The position numbers and the translations under genes were made by a program. Source: Hirsutella rhossiliensis (taxonomy: Eukaryota; Ascomycota; Sordariomycetes; Hypocreales; Ophiocordycipitaceae). From it: a stretch of 64,000 nt of DNA. Shown here one piece after another: positions 30,683-43,239 of this stretch (within the stretch, counting starts at the first letter, position 1; the number at the start of each line of letters is the position of its first letter). Location of the stretch: NCBI RefSeq assembly GCF_020360975.1, contig NW_025408671.1:2108001-2172000 (forward strand), in the 5' to 3' direction. The notes under the pieces were generated by a model that saw only the letters and a program-made list of their open reading frames with translations, searched no databases and was not told the DNA's origin.

Positions 30683-33600
30683 ATAACGCCGCTGCCCTTA
30701 TTCGAGCTGCAAATTCGAGGAAAAATCGTTAGTATAGTAAATCCGGCCTTTATCTTCCCTACGGATTAATAAGGCTAAGACCAACCGCTAGAGCCCTCCG
30801 ATTATCCCCTACGAAAATCAGCTATCCTTGACTCTAGTGCTTCCCTCGATATATACAATACACTCTTACGATTCCGGTCCTTTAAGAAGGCACGGAGGGA
30901 ATACCTTATTGCCGGGGAATTAACCGTACGGATAGAGGGATACGGAAGGGTAAATTTCACGATAAAATTACCTAACGGATCTATACGAATTCTTCGAAGA
31001 AAAAGGGTAGCTTTTTGCCCTCGATTTTTAACGAGCCTAATTTCCTTCCGCCTTCTTCGAAAGGAAGGAATCTTCTAGGATACGACGTCTAAGCCTACGA
31101 GGCTAGTCTAGAAGAATTAGACTATTAGGCTTATCGAGGAAAAATTCGGTTAATTTATTCTCGAATTCCGACCTATCCTTAGGAAGGAACCTCTTAAGAA
31201 GTTAGCTTTCCCTGCTCGAAGGAGGGTAAGGTTAAAGGACCCTCTTCCGGCAGCCTAAGGAGACGGTCTTCTTTAGCACGCACGACTTAGTCACCCGGGC
31301 CCCCTAGCTTTATATAAACTAGGTTAATAATAAGGCGTACGAATAAGGGGCCTAAAGACCGTCGAATACGAATACTACGGCTAAGGGAAGATAAGGAGAC
31401 GAATTTCTAGACGAACGCCTTTACGGCCGGACTAGCCGTATAAGGAAATTTAGGTCGATTAGACCGACGTCTCTAGGGATTAGGAAAGCTTCGTTAGGGT
31501 AATGTTTTTTATAGACGCTTTTTTAGGGATAGTTTTCCCCTATTTCTTACGGACCTACCTAAGCAAGCATAACTAGTCTGCCCTCCGGGACTTCGTTAAC
31601 TAGATAAAATCCTACTTTAGCTACGAGGTTAAGAAGATATAGTCTAACGGAGAGCTATTTACGAAGGATATCTTAAATTAGCTTCGAAAAAGGGGCATTT
31701 TACCCCTCCTATTAGCACCGAATACCTAGGCCTAGAACGGAGGGGCAGAAAGATTAGGGGGTGCTATAATAGAAAGGGCCCGTATAATAAGACTTGCTAT
31801 AAGGCTTCTATACGACCTTTAGAGGGAAGTCGTTAAGACCGCCTATTACCTTTGGAACCGGACCCTAAGGGACCCTAGGGGACTAAGAGACTATAGGGAC
31901 CTAGAGACCCTTTTTAAGACCTAAGGAATAGACTAGAAATCCCTACTCGAGCTCTTTACGAAGAAGAGGGCCTCGCTAGCCTACCTTCGTGCCTACGGCT
32001 GCAAGGCATACGCTATAACTGCCGATGCATAGCTAAAAAGGAAGAAGAAAAGAAAGCTTAATCCTAGAGCCTTTATTAATTACCTCGTCGGGTATAATTC
32101 TACGAATATCTTCCGGATCTAGATTCCTCTTCTAAGGAAGGTTATTTCGACTAGGGATATAACTTTCGACGAATTTAGCTTCTTCGACGGAAAGAGGGAT
32201 TAACAGCCCCTCTTATACTTATAACGTTAGCTAATTTAGAAGATCTAAATCCCCCCTTCCTAATAGTCTTAAGAAGAGGTCCTAGACATAGAAACGGAAG
32301 AAGAAACCGACGTCGAAGCAGTCGAGGATAACGCCGACTTTAAAGAAGAAGAAGAAGAGAAAGCTGCTAGATTAGATAATCTAAACGAAGAAGGAGACTA
32401 TAGGAAAGCGGTAGAGCTAGAATACGCCTACCTCCCTACGCCTCCTCTTACGGAATAAGAAGAAGATCTAGAAGCAGCTTTTTTAGTTAGTCTTCCCGTC
32501 TCGACCCCTAAGGGGGTAGGAAAGGCACCTCTCTTAAAGGATTACTAGGCTGCCTTTTTATCCCTGCTTTAAGAAGCAAAGGAAGGTATAGGGCCCGATA
32601 CGAAAGAAGACTAACCTCTCCCCTATTTCGATCGTTTTTCCGACTTCTACCTAACGCTAATAGAAGACGGTTCCCACGGAGCGTTCATAGCAGGCCGGCT
32701 CTTTAAGCTATAGCTATTAGCAAGGAAGGTATATAAAAGAGACCTCCTAGACCTACTAGCAAACTAAAAGCAGCTAGAAAAACACCCCTTTAGAGACTAG
32801 TTTTTCTAGGCCTAGAAAGACCACCTAGCCTTACACGAAGAGATAGGGTCTTTCGAAGAGGTCCTTAAGGAAAAGGTAAGAGGAAAACAGGTCCTTAGCT
32901 ATAAGTAGGTCTTTATCTATAAGACTAATAAACACGGCTTCCTTTAAAAGTATAAAGCCCGGCTAGTTATTTACGGGAACTAGTAGGAAAAAGGGGATCT
33001 TCCTACTAGGGCAACTACCCTAGCAGGGATGTCTTTTCGGACCCTTATAGCTATAGCAGCAGAATTCGACCTCGAGCTCGATTAGATAGATGCAGTTAAC
33101 GCCTTTATTAACTGCCTACTCGAGGAAGAAGAAGTTATCTATATACGCCTTCTACTAGGCTTCTAAAAGCTAGGAAAGGTTCTACGGCTTAAGAAAGCTC
33201 TATACGGACTACGAAGATCACCCCTTCTTTAGTAATAGCATTTAATAGGTTCCCTCGAAGCCCTAGGCTTTACGAAAGTCCCTTAGGAACCGTATATAAT
33301 ATAGAAGGGTAAAATCACGGTCTTCTTCTACGTCGACGACATTATCTAGGCCTACCCGAAAGAGGAAGAAGCTGCTGCTAGGGAGGCTATACGAGGCCTG
33401 CAATAAAGGTATAAGATAACTAGGCTAGGGGAGCTAAAGTGGTTCCTAGGGATACGAATCCTTAGAAATAGGTCCTAACGGACTATCTAGCTTACCTAAG
33501 ACGCCTATATCGATAAGGTCGCTTATAAATTCCTCCCTAATTCCCTCGATAAGAAGCTTCCCTCTACGCCTATATTAGACGAAGAGCTTTTACCTAATCC

Positions 33601-34370
33601 GTCCTTTTAAGCTAGGGAGTAAGAGAAATACTAATATTAATAGAAGGTAGGCTCCCTGCTTTTTTTAGCTATTTCTACTAGACCGGATATCTCTTTTACG
33701 GTCTCCCGGCTAGCTAGGTATAACTAGAATCCTAGCCCTAGGCATTAAGAAGCAGTAGACAGAGCAATCCTTTATCTCTATTTAACGAGATTATATAGTC
33801 TACGCCTAGGAGGGCAGGAAAGGAAGAAATTAGCTGCCGAAATCTTCCTCTATTCGAGCGATTCGTCCTTTATAGATAATTCCTTAGATAGAAAGAGCTT
33901 ATAGGGGTATATTATATCCCTTTTTAGAGGAACCATTGCTTAGAGAGCTTCGAAGCAGGCTACCGTTACGACTTCTAGTATAGAGGCAGAGCTACTAGCT
34001 CTTTTAGAAGCGTTAAAAGAAGCGATTTTCCTTAGCCGGCTATTAATATCTCTACGACTATAAATTCCGACCCTATTAGCTATAGAATGCGATAATACGT
34101 AGACTATACGAATTCTTACGGAAAATAGTAAGCTATCGACCCGGCTACGGTATATCGATATCTACTAGCATTAGTTACGCTAAGAGGTCTAAAGGGGACT
34201 TATTTCCGTCCGTTAGGTTCTAATAGTATTAATAAAAGCCGACGGTCTTACGAAGCCCCTACCGAAGTAGAAGCTAGCTGTCTTTTTATAGTAAATAGGG
34301 CTAGAAGACGTTCGAGAAAAGCTATCCTTAGAGGCCCGCCTTAAGAGTCTACGAGAGGAGCTAATAGCAC
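30677..34370 (+). pseudogene. C3 Pol: protease, integrase, RT, RNase H, RIPped
   Basis: In order: protease core ILDSSASLDIYN near 30826 (DSG changed to DSS), integrase (about 31250-31800, little readable), an acidic linker (about 32270-32410), RT (VDAVNAFINCLLEEEEVIY near 33080; VFFYVDDII near 33320, both Asp intact; LGELKWFLGIRI near 33430) and RNase H (YSSDSSFIDNSLDRKSL near 33855; SSIEAELLALLEALKEA near 33980). Stops are at former CAG, CAA and TGG codons. Confidence 0.85.
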
Positions 34371-34653
34371 GTACGAGAAGGTAACGTCTATAGCCGAAGA
34401 AAAGGAAGAGGTTTTTCCCTTTAGAGGGCCCCCTATTTTAATTAGGTTTTTCCCTTCTAAGAAGGCCCCCTTTCTTATAGGACTTTCCCCTCTTTAGGCC
34501 CCTTTTCCTTAAGTAGGTCTAAAAGAGCCTAGGGACCCGAAAGGGCCCCTGCTTTCCTTAAGTAAAGGGAGAAGTATAGAGCTAAGAACCTCCTCTATAC
34601 GCTTACTAGCCCGAAGCCGTATTAGCTATGCCCTTAAGGGGCAGGCCATAGCT

Positions 34654-34662
34654 AAGGGGGTG
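34654..34662 (+). other. Polypurine tract of C3
   Basis: AAGGGGGTG directly precedes the 3' LTR, like AAGGGGGGTG in C2. Confidence 0.75.
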
Positions 34663-35148
34663 TGTCGCGAAGCGTGGCCTGATTTTATAGTTCTCGGAGA
34701 TATCCCTTAGTACGAGGGACTAAGGAAGCTAAAAAACACCCGGTATAGAAGAAGGAAGAAGGAGCTAAAAAGAGGTGTAGAAAGGAGGGTAGGGGCATAA
34801 GGGGAAGTAGAAGTAGCGACGGCTTCCTATAGAGGTGGCGAGAGATAAGACGGATGTGCCGGCAACGGCTAGAAAGGAGGGGAAAAACCGGTAAAAAGCT
34901 CGGTAGTCGAAAGGACATTAGTAGCTTCTTTAAGCAGGATCTTCTTTATTAATTAAGATGCTAGAAGGGTATAAAGAGGGGCGTTAGATAGAGGAAAGAA
35001 GGATAATTAAGGCAATATAATAATTACTCCCCTACCGCAATTGCTGCTCCCGTAAGAATTAAATCCCTCTGCCCTGCCTATCCGACCCCTTACTTCTAAT
35101 TTCACCTTCGTGCATTTTTATATACTTCTCGTATCTCTCTACGCGAGA
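34663..35148 (+). repeat. 3' LTR of C3
   Basis: 486 bp, starts TGTCGCGAAGCGTGGC and ends CTACGCGAGA. More RIPped than the 5' copy. Confidence 0.92.
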
Positions 35149-35250
35149 ATTATATTATTTATACTATACTTATACTTTTTTATATTTATAAACTCTATAG
35201 TTTAGGTATATATATTCGTTATAATCTTCTTTATTATATTTAACTTATTA

Positions 35251-36015
35251 CCCTCGTAGTATAGTAGTTATATACCTAGGAAGCCTACTAGCTATAACGC
35301 TAGAGTCGGTTCGAATCTAGCTAGGGGCACGATTAATTTTTAGTTAGACTAGTAGACTACGCTAACCTACTTATTAATTAGCTAATTAGCGCTTCTAGAA
35401 GCGCTTATAAATATACTAGCAGTCTAGCCCCGCTATAAGTAGGCCGGCCTAGACCTCGCCTACCCGGACCTAGCGACGAATTCGTTAGGACCTCCCCCTA
35501 ACCCCGGTCCGGGCCCCCCGACCGGGAAAATAAAAACCTAGGGCCGATACTAGCAACTTAATAAGTACGGCGCGAAGCCGGTATAATAACCCGACTACCG
35601 GCCCGGCTAAAGGCCGGTATTAATAAAAAAAATAGCCCGCTAAGCCTTACGGCGGAAAAATAAGGCAGAGCCTAGGAAGATATCGTTATAGGATAAGGTC
35701 GGAGATAATTATATAATTAACTATTAACCGTTAACTAAAAAACGCTCGTACTACCGATTAACGCTATATACCCCGTATACGTAAAGGAGTTACTTTCTAA
35801 GGTTACTTTATAGCGGGGCTAATGCGATTCCGACTAACTATAACGATACCTAAGATAGCTAGCGTAAGATTCCTATATATTATAACCGCGACCCGGTATA
35901 AGGGCGGACTAGCTATAAAAGAGGGGAGGGTTTTCCTCTAGGCACTTTAGTTTTTCCCTCTTATTTAACGTCGAAGTTCTAGATACCTTTAAATAGGTTA
36001 CTAGTATAATCTTAA
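35251..36015 (+). mobile_element. tRNA-related SINE-like element
   Basis: The insertion is 765 bp flanked by the 16-bp direct repeat TATATTTAACTTATTA (35235-35250 and 36016-36031); G2 and G3 have the site once. The head is tRNA-like: TAGTATAGTAG (35257-35267) fits the pol III A box exactly and GGTTCGAATCT (35308-35318) fits the B box at 10 of 11. The body is GC-richer than the host and noncoding. Head, long duplication and lack of coding capacity suggest target-primed retrotransposition of a SINE. It is long for a SINE and has no clear A-rich tail, so a tRNA-headed LINE fragment is possible. Confidence 0.7.
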
Positions 36016-36031
36016 TATATTTAACTTATTA

Positions 36032-38111
36032 TATAAGTCTTTAAAAGATTAAGGGTTTAGATATCTTAGATTAAGTAGCGTTATACTATTCTTTTATTTT
36101 AGCGTATTTATAGATTTTATATATCTTTAAAAGATATCTCGTTAATAAACCGTAATTATTATAGTATTTAAATAGTATACTATAATTAGGTTTTAATAAT
36201 ATAACTTAGTTATTTAGGTAGCGTTAATCGATTTTCTAGTAGTTTAGTTTTATACTTAAGTAGGGTTTTAAAAGTACTTATCCCTTAAACCTAACTAAGA
36301 AGGCGTTATATTATACTTTTATTTAGAAGTATATTATATAATTTAAGTAGACGTATAATATTTATAAAATATACTTATAGTACTTATAAGTAAGTAGTAT
36401 TTATAGATTATCTTTAAATTCTCCTTATAGTTACTATTCTTATTATAAAGCTATAAAGGTATCGACTATAGTAATAGCTATAGTATAGTCTCCTTTATAT
36501 AGTACCGGTTAATATTAAATTAGTATAGCTTATTAGTTTTCTATAAGAATTTAAGGTATTTATTAGGTTTTAATTTTAAGTATTTCTTTAAATTCTTTAA
36601 AGTATAAAGCGTATTCTCTAATTATAGTATTTTCCTTTAATAGTAAGGGTAGTAGTATAAGTTCGTTCTTATCTTCCGTTTCTCTAAGTATTTTTTATTT
36701 TTTAGAGCTTATATTATCGATACTTTATTATTCTTTTTTAAGTTACTATCTAAGTTTTATAAGTATAAAGGTTATAGCTATATCTTCTTTATTATATTAT
36801 TTATAGACTACTTATTATTATTATTAATTTTTATTTTATATATCTTCTTAGAATTATTTACTAATTTTCTTAATTTAGTTTTAAAAGACTCTTTTAAAAT
36901 AAGGGTATTTTAGTTTTATAAATTTAACTTATTTTTATATTTTAAGATCCCTTTACTATATTATTATAAGGGTTTTCCTTAGTAGCTATAAGAACTATCT
37001 AGTACTATTCTTATCGCTTAAGTATACTATATATTTATCGTTATAGTATATAGTTTAATTAAGGAGTTTATACTTTAATTCCTATCTATTAGTAGCGTTT
37101 AAGTGTTTCTTACCTTTTAAGGCTAGTACCTAGTAGGTTTTCTTCTCTTTATAAGGTTATCTATATTCTTTAAAGTAATATTTAAGTTTCCTATAGTTAA
37201 AATACTTTCCTTTACTTTTTTATATTACGTTTAGGTCTATCTTACTTAGGTTAGTTATATAAATATAGGTAATAAGAGTTTCGCGCTTTTTTTTATAGTT
37301 AGCGCGTTAGTTAAAGTTATTCTTATAAAAAGGGTTTTAGTTTCCTCTTCCTTATTTCTTTTCTTAGTATTATATATACTATCTATTATCGATTTATACT
37401 ATTATAGTAATATAGTTTAAGAGGTTATTAAGTTAATTTTCCTTATAAAGCTCGTCCTTAACTTCTTCTTTAAGCTTATTATAAAATCGTAATATAAGAG
37501 GTTCCTTATCGTAATTAAGCTTTAAGGTAACTTAATAGAACTTCGTAGTATAATCTAATATTAAGATCCTTTATTAAAGTTCTTAAAGTTTCTATTTAGC
37601 TTCTTATTCCTTATTAGTAATTATAAATACCTTTATAATAGCTTCTTTAAATCCTTAAAAACTAGTAAAGACTTTATCTATCTCGTTATCTTATTACGCT
37701 AGTTAGTTATCGAGAAAATCCCTTATAATAGGTCTAAACTAAGCGAGTATTATTCTAGATAAATAATTTCCTACGTAGAATACCTTTTTAACTAGGTCTA
37801 AGAGTTTAATAAGGTAAAACTAGTAATAGGCCTTAAGTTAGGTAAGAAAGTCTTAAAGCGTACTATAAGTACTATCGAATAGTCTTAGCTATTTTAGTTT
37901 AACTACTTTTCTAAGGTCCTTAACTTATCTATTACCTCCTCCGTTCTTAAGTAACTATACCTTATATTAAAGGGTAATAATCTCGCGTATTATATCCTAA
38001 GGTATTATAGTAGCTCTAGAGTTAGTTAATCTAGCTTACTATATAAGTATATTAATAGTTATAATATTACTTTAAGTAACGTAGTATTATACTAAATAAG
38101 AGCTTTTAACG
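36032..38111 (-). pseudogene. gypsy G1 Gag, RIPped
   Basis: Gag region on the minus strand next to the 5' LTR. Near 37220-37170 the reading KYFNYRKLKYYFKEYR is a CCHC zinc knuckle in which every cysteine codon has become tyrosine, the change expected from TGT/TGC to TAT/TAC by RIP. The capsid part lies at about 37250-37950. G3 keeps the same region (about 61860-63944); in G2 about 1.86 kb of it is deleted. Confidence 0.78.
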
Positions 38112-38581
38112 TATAACGACTAGTATTATTCTTAAGGGATAAACCTATTAAGGGGTTTATATTAGTAGATATAATAGGGCGTAGTCTAAGTAATAATAAG
38201 TATATTATATTAGTAATAAGTCGGAGGTTATAGACTATAGACTATAACTAAGTAATTAAAATTAAAGATAGAATTATAATAAAGATCTATATTAAAAGCT
38301 ATTAAGCTATCTATTTAAAGGAGTAAAAGTAGGTAGCTATATATACTTATAGAGACTATCCTTAGATTACGGTCCTAGCTATAATCCCTTTTATAGCTTA
38401 CTATAGCTTACTTATAAGCTATACTCCTAAGTAGTAATCTATTTATATAAAGCTTACTTAGCTTATATACGCTTTAGGTAAGCTAAGCCTAAGTAACTTC
38501 TCGTCCTAACTATTATTCTAAGCTGCCTTATTACGTAAACGTAGCTAGCTCTCCTATAGCTTACTAACTATAGTCGTAATA
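38112..38581 (-). repeat. 5' LTR of gypsy G1
   Basis: 470 bp, plus-strand start TATAACGACTAG and end GTCGTAATA, followed by the target duplication ATAAG. Confidence 0.92.
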
Positions 38582-38586
38582 ATAAG

Positions 38587-39640
38587 CCGATTTATATATA
38601 CTATTAATAAGGGACTAAATAAAGGTACGTTTAAGGGCTAAAGCCGATAAGTAAAATAAGAGGGAAATACTATAATAATAATCCGATACTAGTTATACTA
38701 CTTTAGAAAGTCTATATTAATATAGCTTAAGTAGCTATCGGTAATAAGAAGGCGATAATCGCAGCTGTTTTACGCTTTTACCTTAGTAAACCGATTAAAA
38801 ACGCCGATAAGCTACTCTTTTCTAAGCTCGTAGTTAGTCTAGCCTATATCTAAGGTTATAAAGAAGGCTAATTAATACTCTAGGTTAAATTCTATAAGCT
38901 AAGTATCCTAAACTTATCTTAGATTACCTTAGTAGATAAGAAAAGGAGGCAGCGATATTATATCCTAATAGATATAAGCTATAAACGTAATCTAGGATTA
39001 ATTACTATCTTATAATATACCGAGTAATTTACCTTACTTTTTTTAATTAAGAGAGAATACTCTCTTAGTTCGGTTAATAATACCTAAGAGAAAGCCTTTT
39101 TCGTTTATATTATATATATTATAAGGGGCGATATTATATTCCTTAACTTTTAAGCGTATCTTTTACTATTAGTAATAGAAATAAGATACTATATATTAAC
39201 TTACTAGCTTAAAATAATCTTTATACCTTAAAGTACTATTAGCTCTTTTTCGCGCTATATTAAATCTATTAAACTAGGTATAACTAAGCTCGTTATAATA
39301 GCGGTTAACGAAGCTATATAGCTAGTTCTTTCCGACCTTTATTTTCGCTATATCCTAAGCGAAGTTCTTAATTATAAATAGCGTAGGCGGGATACTATAT
39401 AACGAAAGCTTATAAATATAAGCAATAAGATCTAGTTCCTATTATTTTAATAGTTAAGATTTATAAAGGGAATCTATATTACGTCTTAAGCGCTATTTAC
39501 CTTAATAGCGGCGGCGTAACGTAGTCTTATCGCAACTAAATTAGCGAGCTATTTTAGCGTAATTAACCGATTCTAAGGACTTTAGGAAAGTAAGCGCTTT
39601 ATTAATAGCCGCTATAGTTATTAAGATTTTCTAGATTAAT
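38587..39640 (-). pseudogene. pogo-type transposase, N-terminal and catalytic part (split by G1)
   Basis: The minus strand from about 39640 gives AAINKALTFLKSLESVNYAKIA, DKTTLRRRY, and SIPPTLFIIKNFA with VGKN, the CENP-B/pogo DNA-binding pattern. Further on are LRYV-like helices and, near 38900, a block ending in LIEF that corresponds to the DGHxSH region of pogo transposases. The frame continues at 9161 after removal of G1. Terminal repeats not identified. Confidence 0.7.
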
Positions 39641-39969
39641 ATTAAGATAGAATGTTAGTAGGTAGGTAGGATTTATTTTGCTTAGAGGGAGGTCCTTATA
39701 AGGCCTTTATATAGTCTAGAGTATAGTTTAGTACGTTTATTCCTTAACTCCTTAAGCTTAATAAATTATCGTCTTATTATTTACTAGTTAGCCTTATTAT
39801 TATTAGTCCTATAATAAGTATAGTAGGCTATAGGGGTTAGTATTATAAAACCCCTAAGACTATAAGGTACGATGCTAGAATAAGTTAGCCTATTATATAG
39901 CTACCTTATAGTACTTCGGCGTAAGTACCTTAGCTTAGGGTCTTTTAGTTTTATAGGCTATATTAGTAA
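39641..39969. other. RIPped stretch, nothing recognised
   Basis: Should contain the 5' end of the pogo-type element, but I could not identify a terminal repeat. Confidence 0.4.
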
Positions 39970-40470
39970 TTAGGTCGGATATATAGCGAGCTAACTAATT
40001 AATATATTTACTAAGAGACTATAAGGAGGGAATTTAGTATTCTAGTAATCTAATTTAATTAAAAGTCGCTTTAAGTATTAATCTCCTTTATTTTACCTAG
40101 CCTCCTCTTTATCTTTATCGACGGTATTTAGTTACTACTAATAAGGTTAGTAATAAGTATAAGTAATAAAGATTTACTACTTATAATCTATAAGTAAGCG
40201 GCTTCCGTAATAGTCTCTAACGCTAAAATTATTTACTCTTTAAGAGCTAGGTCGTAAAGCGGGCCCGATATAGTAGAAGGAGCCGCTATACTAGGACTAT
40301 ATACCTATATCTACTATACTACTTACTACGTAGCGTTACTTTAGGCGTTGCTTAGGTCCTCCTTTATAAGTTTAAGATGCTTATTAAGCTACTAAAAAGC
40401 ACGTATAGTAGCGATAGCGCTAATTAGTACTTATAAGCGCCGCCGTTTAATTAGTTTATAGTTATTAAAA
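39970..40470 (-). pseudogene. RIPped coding relic, unknown helical protein
   Basis: One minus-strand frame reads about 165 codons with stops only where CAG, CAA or TGG is expected, giving an amphipathic Leu/Ile/Gln-rich sequence (RAF, QLNKHLKLIKEDL, LALKEQIILALETITEAA). No family recognised. It could be the N-terminal regulatory gene of the block that follows. Confidence 0.4.
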
Positions 40471-41600
40471 CTATTATAGAACTACCTACCGGCTTATAAG
40501 TATAGCTATTCTTAGCGCAGTCCTAGTATATAGCGCCGGTATCTAAAGGCAGAATTAATAGAGTAAGCGTCCTTACCTATAAATATTTAATATACTATTT
40601 TATAAAGTATACTTATAGCTAGGAGCCTTAATAGCTTATATAACGTAGGGATAGTATAGGAAGTCTCTAACCGTACTAACTAAGGGAAGTCTCTTAGCCT
40701 TTTTCTTCTTCTTTTATTAGAAAGTTCGTATTAGTAGTTATACTCTAAGATAAAGTATATTTTAAACCTTATAGGGATCTTACCTAAGGGCTTATAGTCG
40801 CTAGGTCGGGATAGTCCTTTATCCTTACGAATTAATTTAATGCCCTTACTCCGCGCCCTAGTTAGCTTAGTAGCTTTACTTTCGCCGAGGCTATTAGTAT
40901 CGCTAGGGGATATCGCGTTAGTCCTTCCTAGGTGCTTTATACGAAGTTAAATAAAAGAGGGACGGTAGGCTATAGGGCGCATAGAGAATTTAGATTAGTA
41001 AATACCTACTATAATACTATAGGCTAAGCCTAGCTTAGTTTATTAGTAATTCGAGAGCTGCCCTTAAATATACTAGCGCTAGCACCTATTCTTATTTAGG
41101 TAGCTAGATAGCCTAATACTTATTTCGCTACGAAGCTATAGCTAGCTAGTATTAATATAGCAGCGAGATAGAAAATACCTCCCCCGCACCTCCTTAATAC
41201 CTAGCTATCCCTCTCTTTACTAGTTACCTATAATCCTTTTATTACGAGACTAGCTATTAGCGTTGCCTAGGTCTACTACGCGCTAGTCTTTACTATAGCA
41301 CGTCCGCGTAGTATAATCGACTAATACTATAACTATATATCCCGCCTTTACCTTAACGGTATCTCGTAAAGTAGGATTAGTTATAAGCTCTATAAGTACT
41401 TTTATATTATTATTAATCTAAGTACCTTATCTCGCCGGATTATAGACTAGGATCTTCTACGCTAATAAACCTAGACTAGAGAAACTCTAGAGCTAATTAA
41501 GATAATACGCGACCTAATCTTTTAGGTTAGGCTAACTAAAAAGCAAACGATTAGTATTCTATAAAGATAAGGTTAGCTTATTATAAAGCGAGGTCTAAAA
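40471..41600. other. RIPped stretch, no frame recognised
   Basis: No domain readable on either strand. It lies between two relic genes of opposite orientation. Confidence 0.4.
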
Positions 41601-43090
41601 TAAATTAGGCTCTACCTAGACTATCGCTAGGTATAAAGGCTTAATAATAAAGAAGAACGGCTTATACTTTTAGAGAAGATAGAGTAAGCTATTATTAAGA
41701 TAATATAGCGGTCTAACGCTATTTCGGGATATAGTAAGAGTCTTCTTTAGCCTTACCTTCGCTAGTAAATATAGCTTTAGGTCCTAAGGGACCCTCTCTT
41801 TTAGATATATAAGATTATATTCCTAAACGAAGTCGAGCTCTATAAAAGGATATTTTAAAGAAAGAAAGGAGGGTTCCTTATCTTAGGCCTAAACTATTAA
41901 TAGTATATTAATAGCTATAATAAGCTTAAAGTATATAGATTTAAAATATACGCAGCGATTAATATATATTCCTATAATATTATATAGTTTTACGTTAAGT
42001 ACTTAGCTATAACTACTCTAAGCGTATTAAAGTAGTACTTAGCGGTATATAACGCCTACGGCTTATAACTATAGTTTCTATAAGCCGATAAGGGTAGCGA
42101 AACTCTACTAATTATAGTAGCCTATTAGAACTTTATTTTAAGGTTTAAAGGGAGAGTAAAGTAGTATAGATAGGTATTTTAATAAGGAAACCGACTTAAA
42201 GACTTATATAAAGTAACTCCTAGTATAAAAAACGTTAAGATCGAGAGCTAGTAGGAGAGAATGCTATATATCTCGTCCTAGTAGTAGGTCGAGTACTTTA
42301 GAGAGCTCGCGAGAGATAAAGACTTTAACGGCGATATACTTAAGGACTAGATTGCCCTTTATACTATCTACGAGGATATTCTACGTTAAGAACTCTTCGA
42401 TTTTATAGAAGCCTAGAATATATATCGGATACGCCTCTAGAAAAATCGGCCGTATATAGTTTACGGCTAGCCGTAGATAAACTATTATTATTCTAACTTA
42501 TAGAAAGTATATAACTAAGGTATCCTTATTAATCGCTCTATCTTAACGGATATAGAGCGACTATTATTAGATATCGATATTAGTATATACTTAGAGCTAG
42601 AAATAAAGAGTTAGTGCCGTTAGTTTCTTACTAGAATAGGCTATAATTAAGTAGTTCTTAGGTCGAGCTAAGACCTAGATAAGCTATAGCCTTTTCGGCG
42701 CTTTTATATCGCTCTTTAAGACTATATTATTCGGTATATAAAAAGCGGCTAGCACCCTATATTATCTTATCGCTAAGCGCTAAGTAAGGGCGTTATAGAA
42801 TATATATAATACTCGCCTACTTATATATCGAGACTAACTAACGGTAGATAGGTATTACTACTAGAGCGGGCAGCCTAAGCTTATAAAGATAAGCTAGGCG
42901 ACGAGGAGCTAGCTAAACAGCCGCTTATTAAAATAAGTTTCGAGGATAAGGAAGGAAATAATATTAAGGAAATAAGCGACGACGATAAAGATAGTAATAG
43001 CTCGGATAGGATGCCCGCGTAGCTATACCTTTTATCTACTTCTCTTCTTATATTAGATAGTATACGTTTTAGGAGTCTTAAGGCCTTTAA
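41601..43090 (+). pseudogene. Integrase-type (rve/DDE) transposase, RIPped
   Basis: From about 41823 one plus-strand frame reads through RIP stops as an integrase core: KVYRFKIYAAINIYSYNII (41949-42000 region; first catalytic Asp lost), VLKQYLAVYNAYGLQLQFL with one stop, then ADKGSETLL (42085-42115; second Asp), NVKIES (about 42235; probable catalytic Glu), followed by ARDKDFNGDILKD, an EDILR helix and IYRIRLQKNRPYIVYG with stops. This pattern resembles the integrase-core proteins found in many copies in fungal genomes. The C-terminus is acidic (SDDDKDSNSSD). Family assignment is from memory of the motif pattern, not from a search. Confidence 0.55.
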
Positions 43091-43239
43091 ACCGCGTTAA
43101 GTAAGCTAGAGGAGGGTCTCCTATCTTATTGCCCTCGGATATCTATATAGTACCGCCTATTAGGACCTAAGAGAGCGATTAGGAATTTACCTATCGATAT
43201 TAGCGTTAAATCGACCTTATAATACTTAGTATCGTATAA

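Larger units (their letters stand above)
28778..35148 (+). mobile_element. Ty1/copia element C3, partly RIPped, related to C0
   Basis: The element spans 6371 bp, flanked by ATTAT (28773-28777 and 35149-35153). The empty site is preserved in G2 near 56290. LTRs are 28778-29262 and 34663-35148. Gag and protease align with C0. LTR differences are almost all C to T or G to A in CpA/TpG context, with the 3' LTR more mutated. The RT catalytic box is still intact. Confidence 0.93.
9162..38586 (-). mobile_element. Ty3/gypsy element G1, complete but with five nested insertions
   Basis: The LTRs are 9167-9636 and 38112-38581 (470 bp each), flanked by the 5-bp duplication ATAAG (9162-9166 and 38582-38586). 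The LTR ends are inverted: TATAACGAC and GTCGTAATA, originally TGTAACGAC and GTCGTAACA. On the minus strand the order is gag, (protease) RT/RNase H, integrase, then 3' LTR. Removing the five insertions leaves about 6.89 kb of internal sequence, matching G3 (6.87 kb). It is saturated with RIP and sits inside a pogo-type transposase gene. Confidence 0.92.

Noticed and set aside
35251..35330. Functional tRNA gene
   Set aside because: Good A and B boxes, but acceptor and anticodon stems do not pair properly and it sits at the head of an insertion with target duplications; called SINE-like instead.
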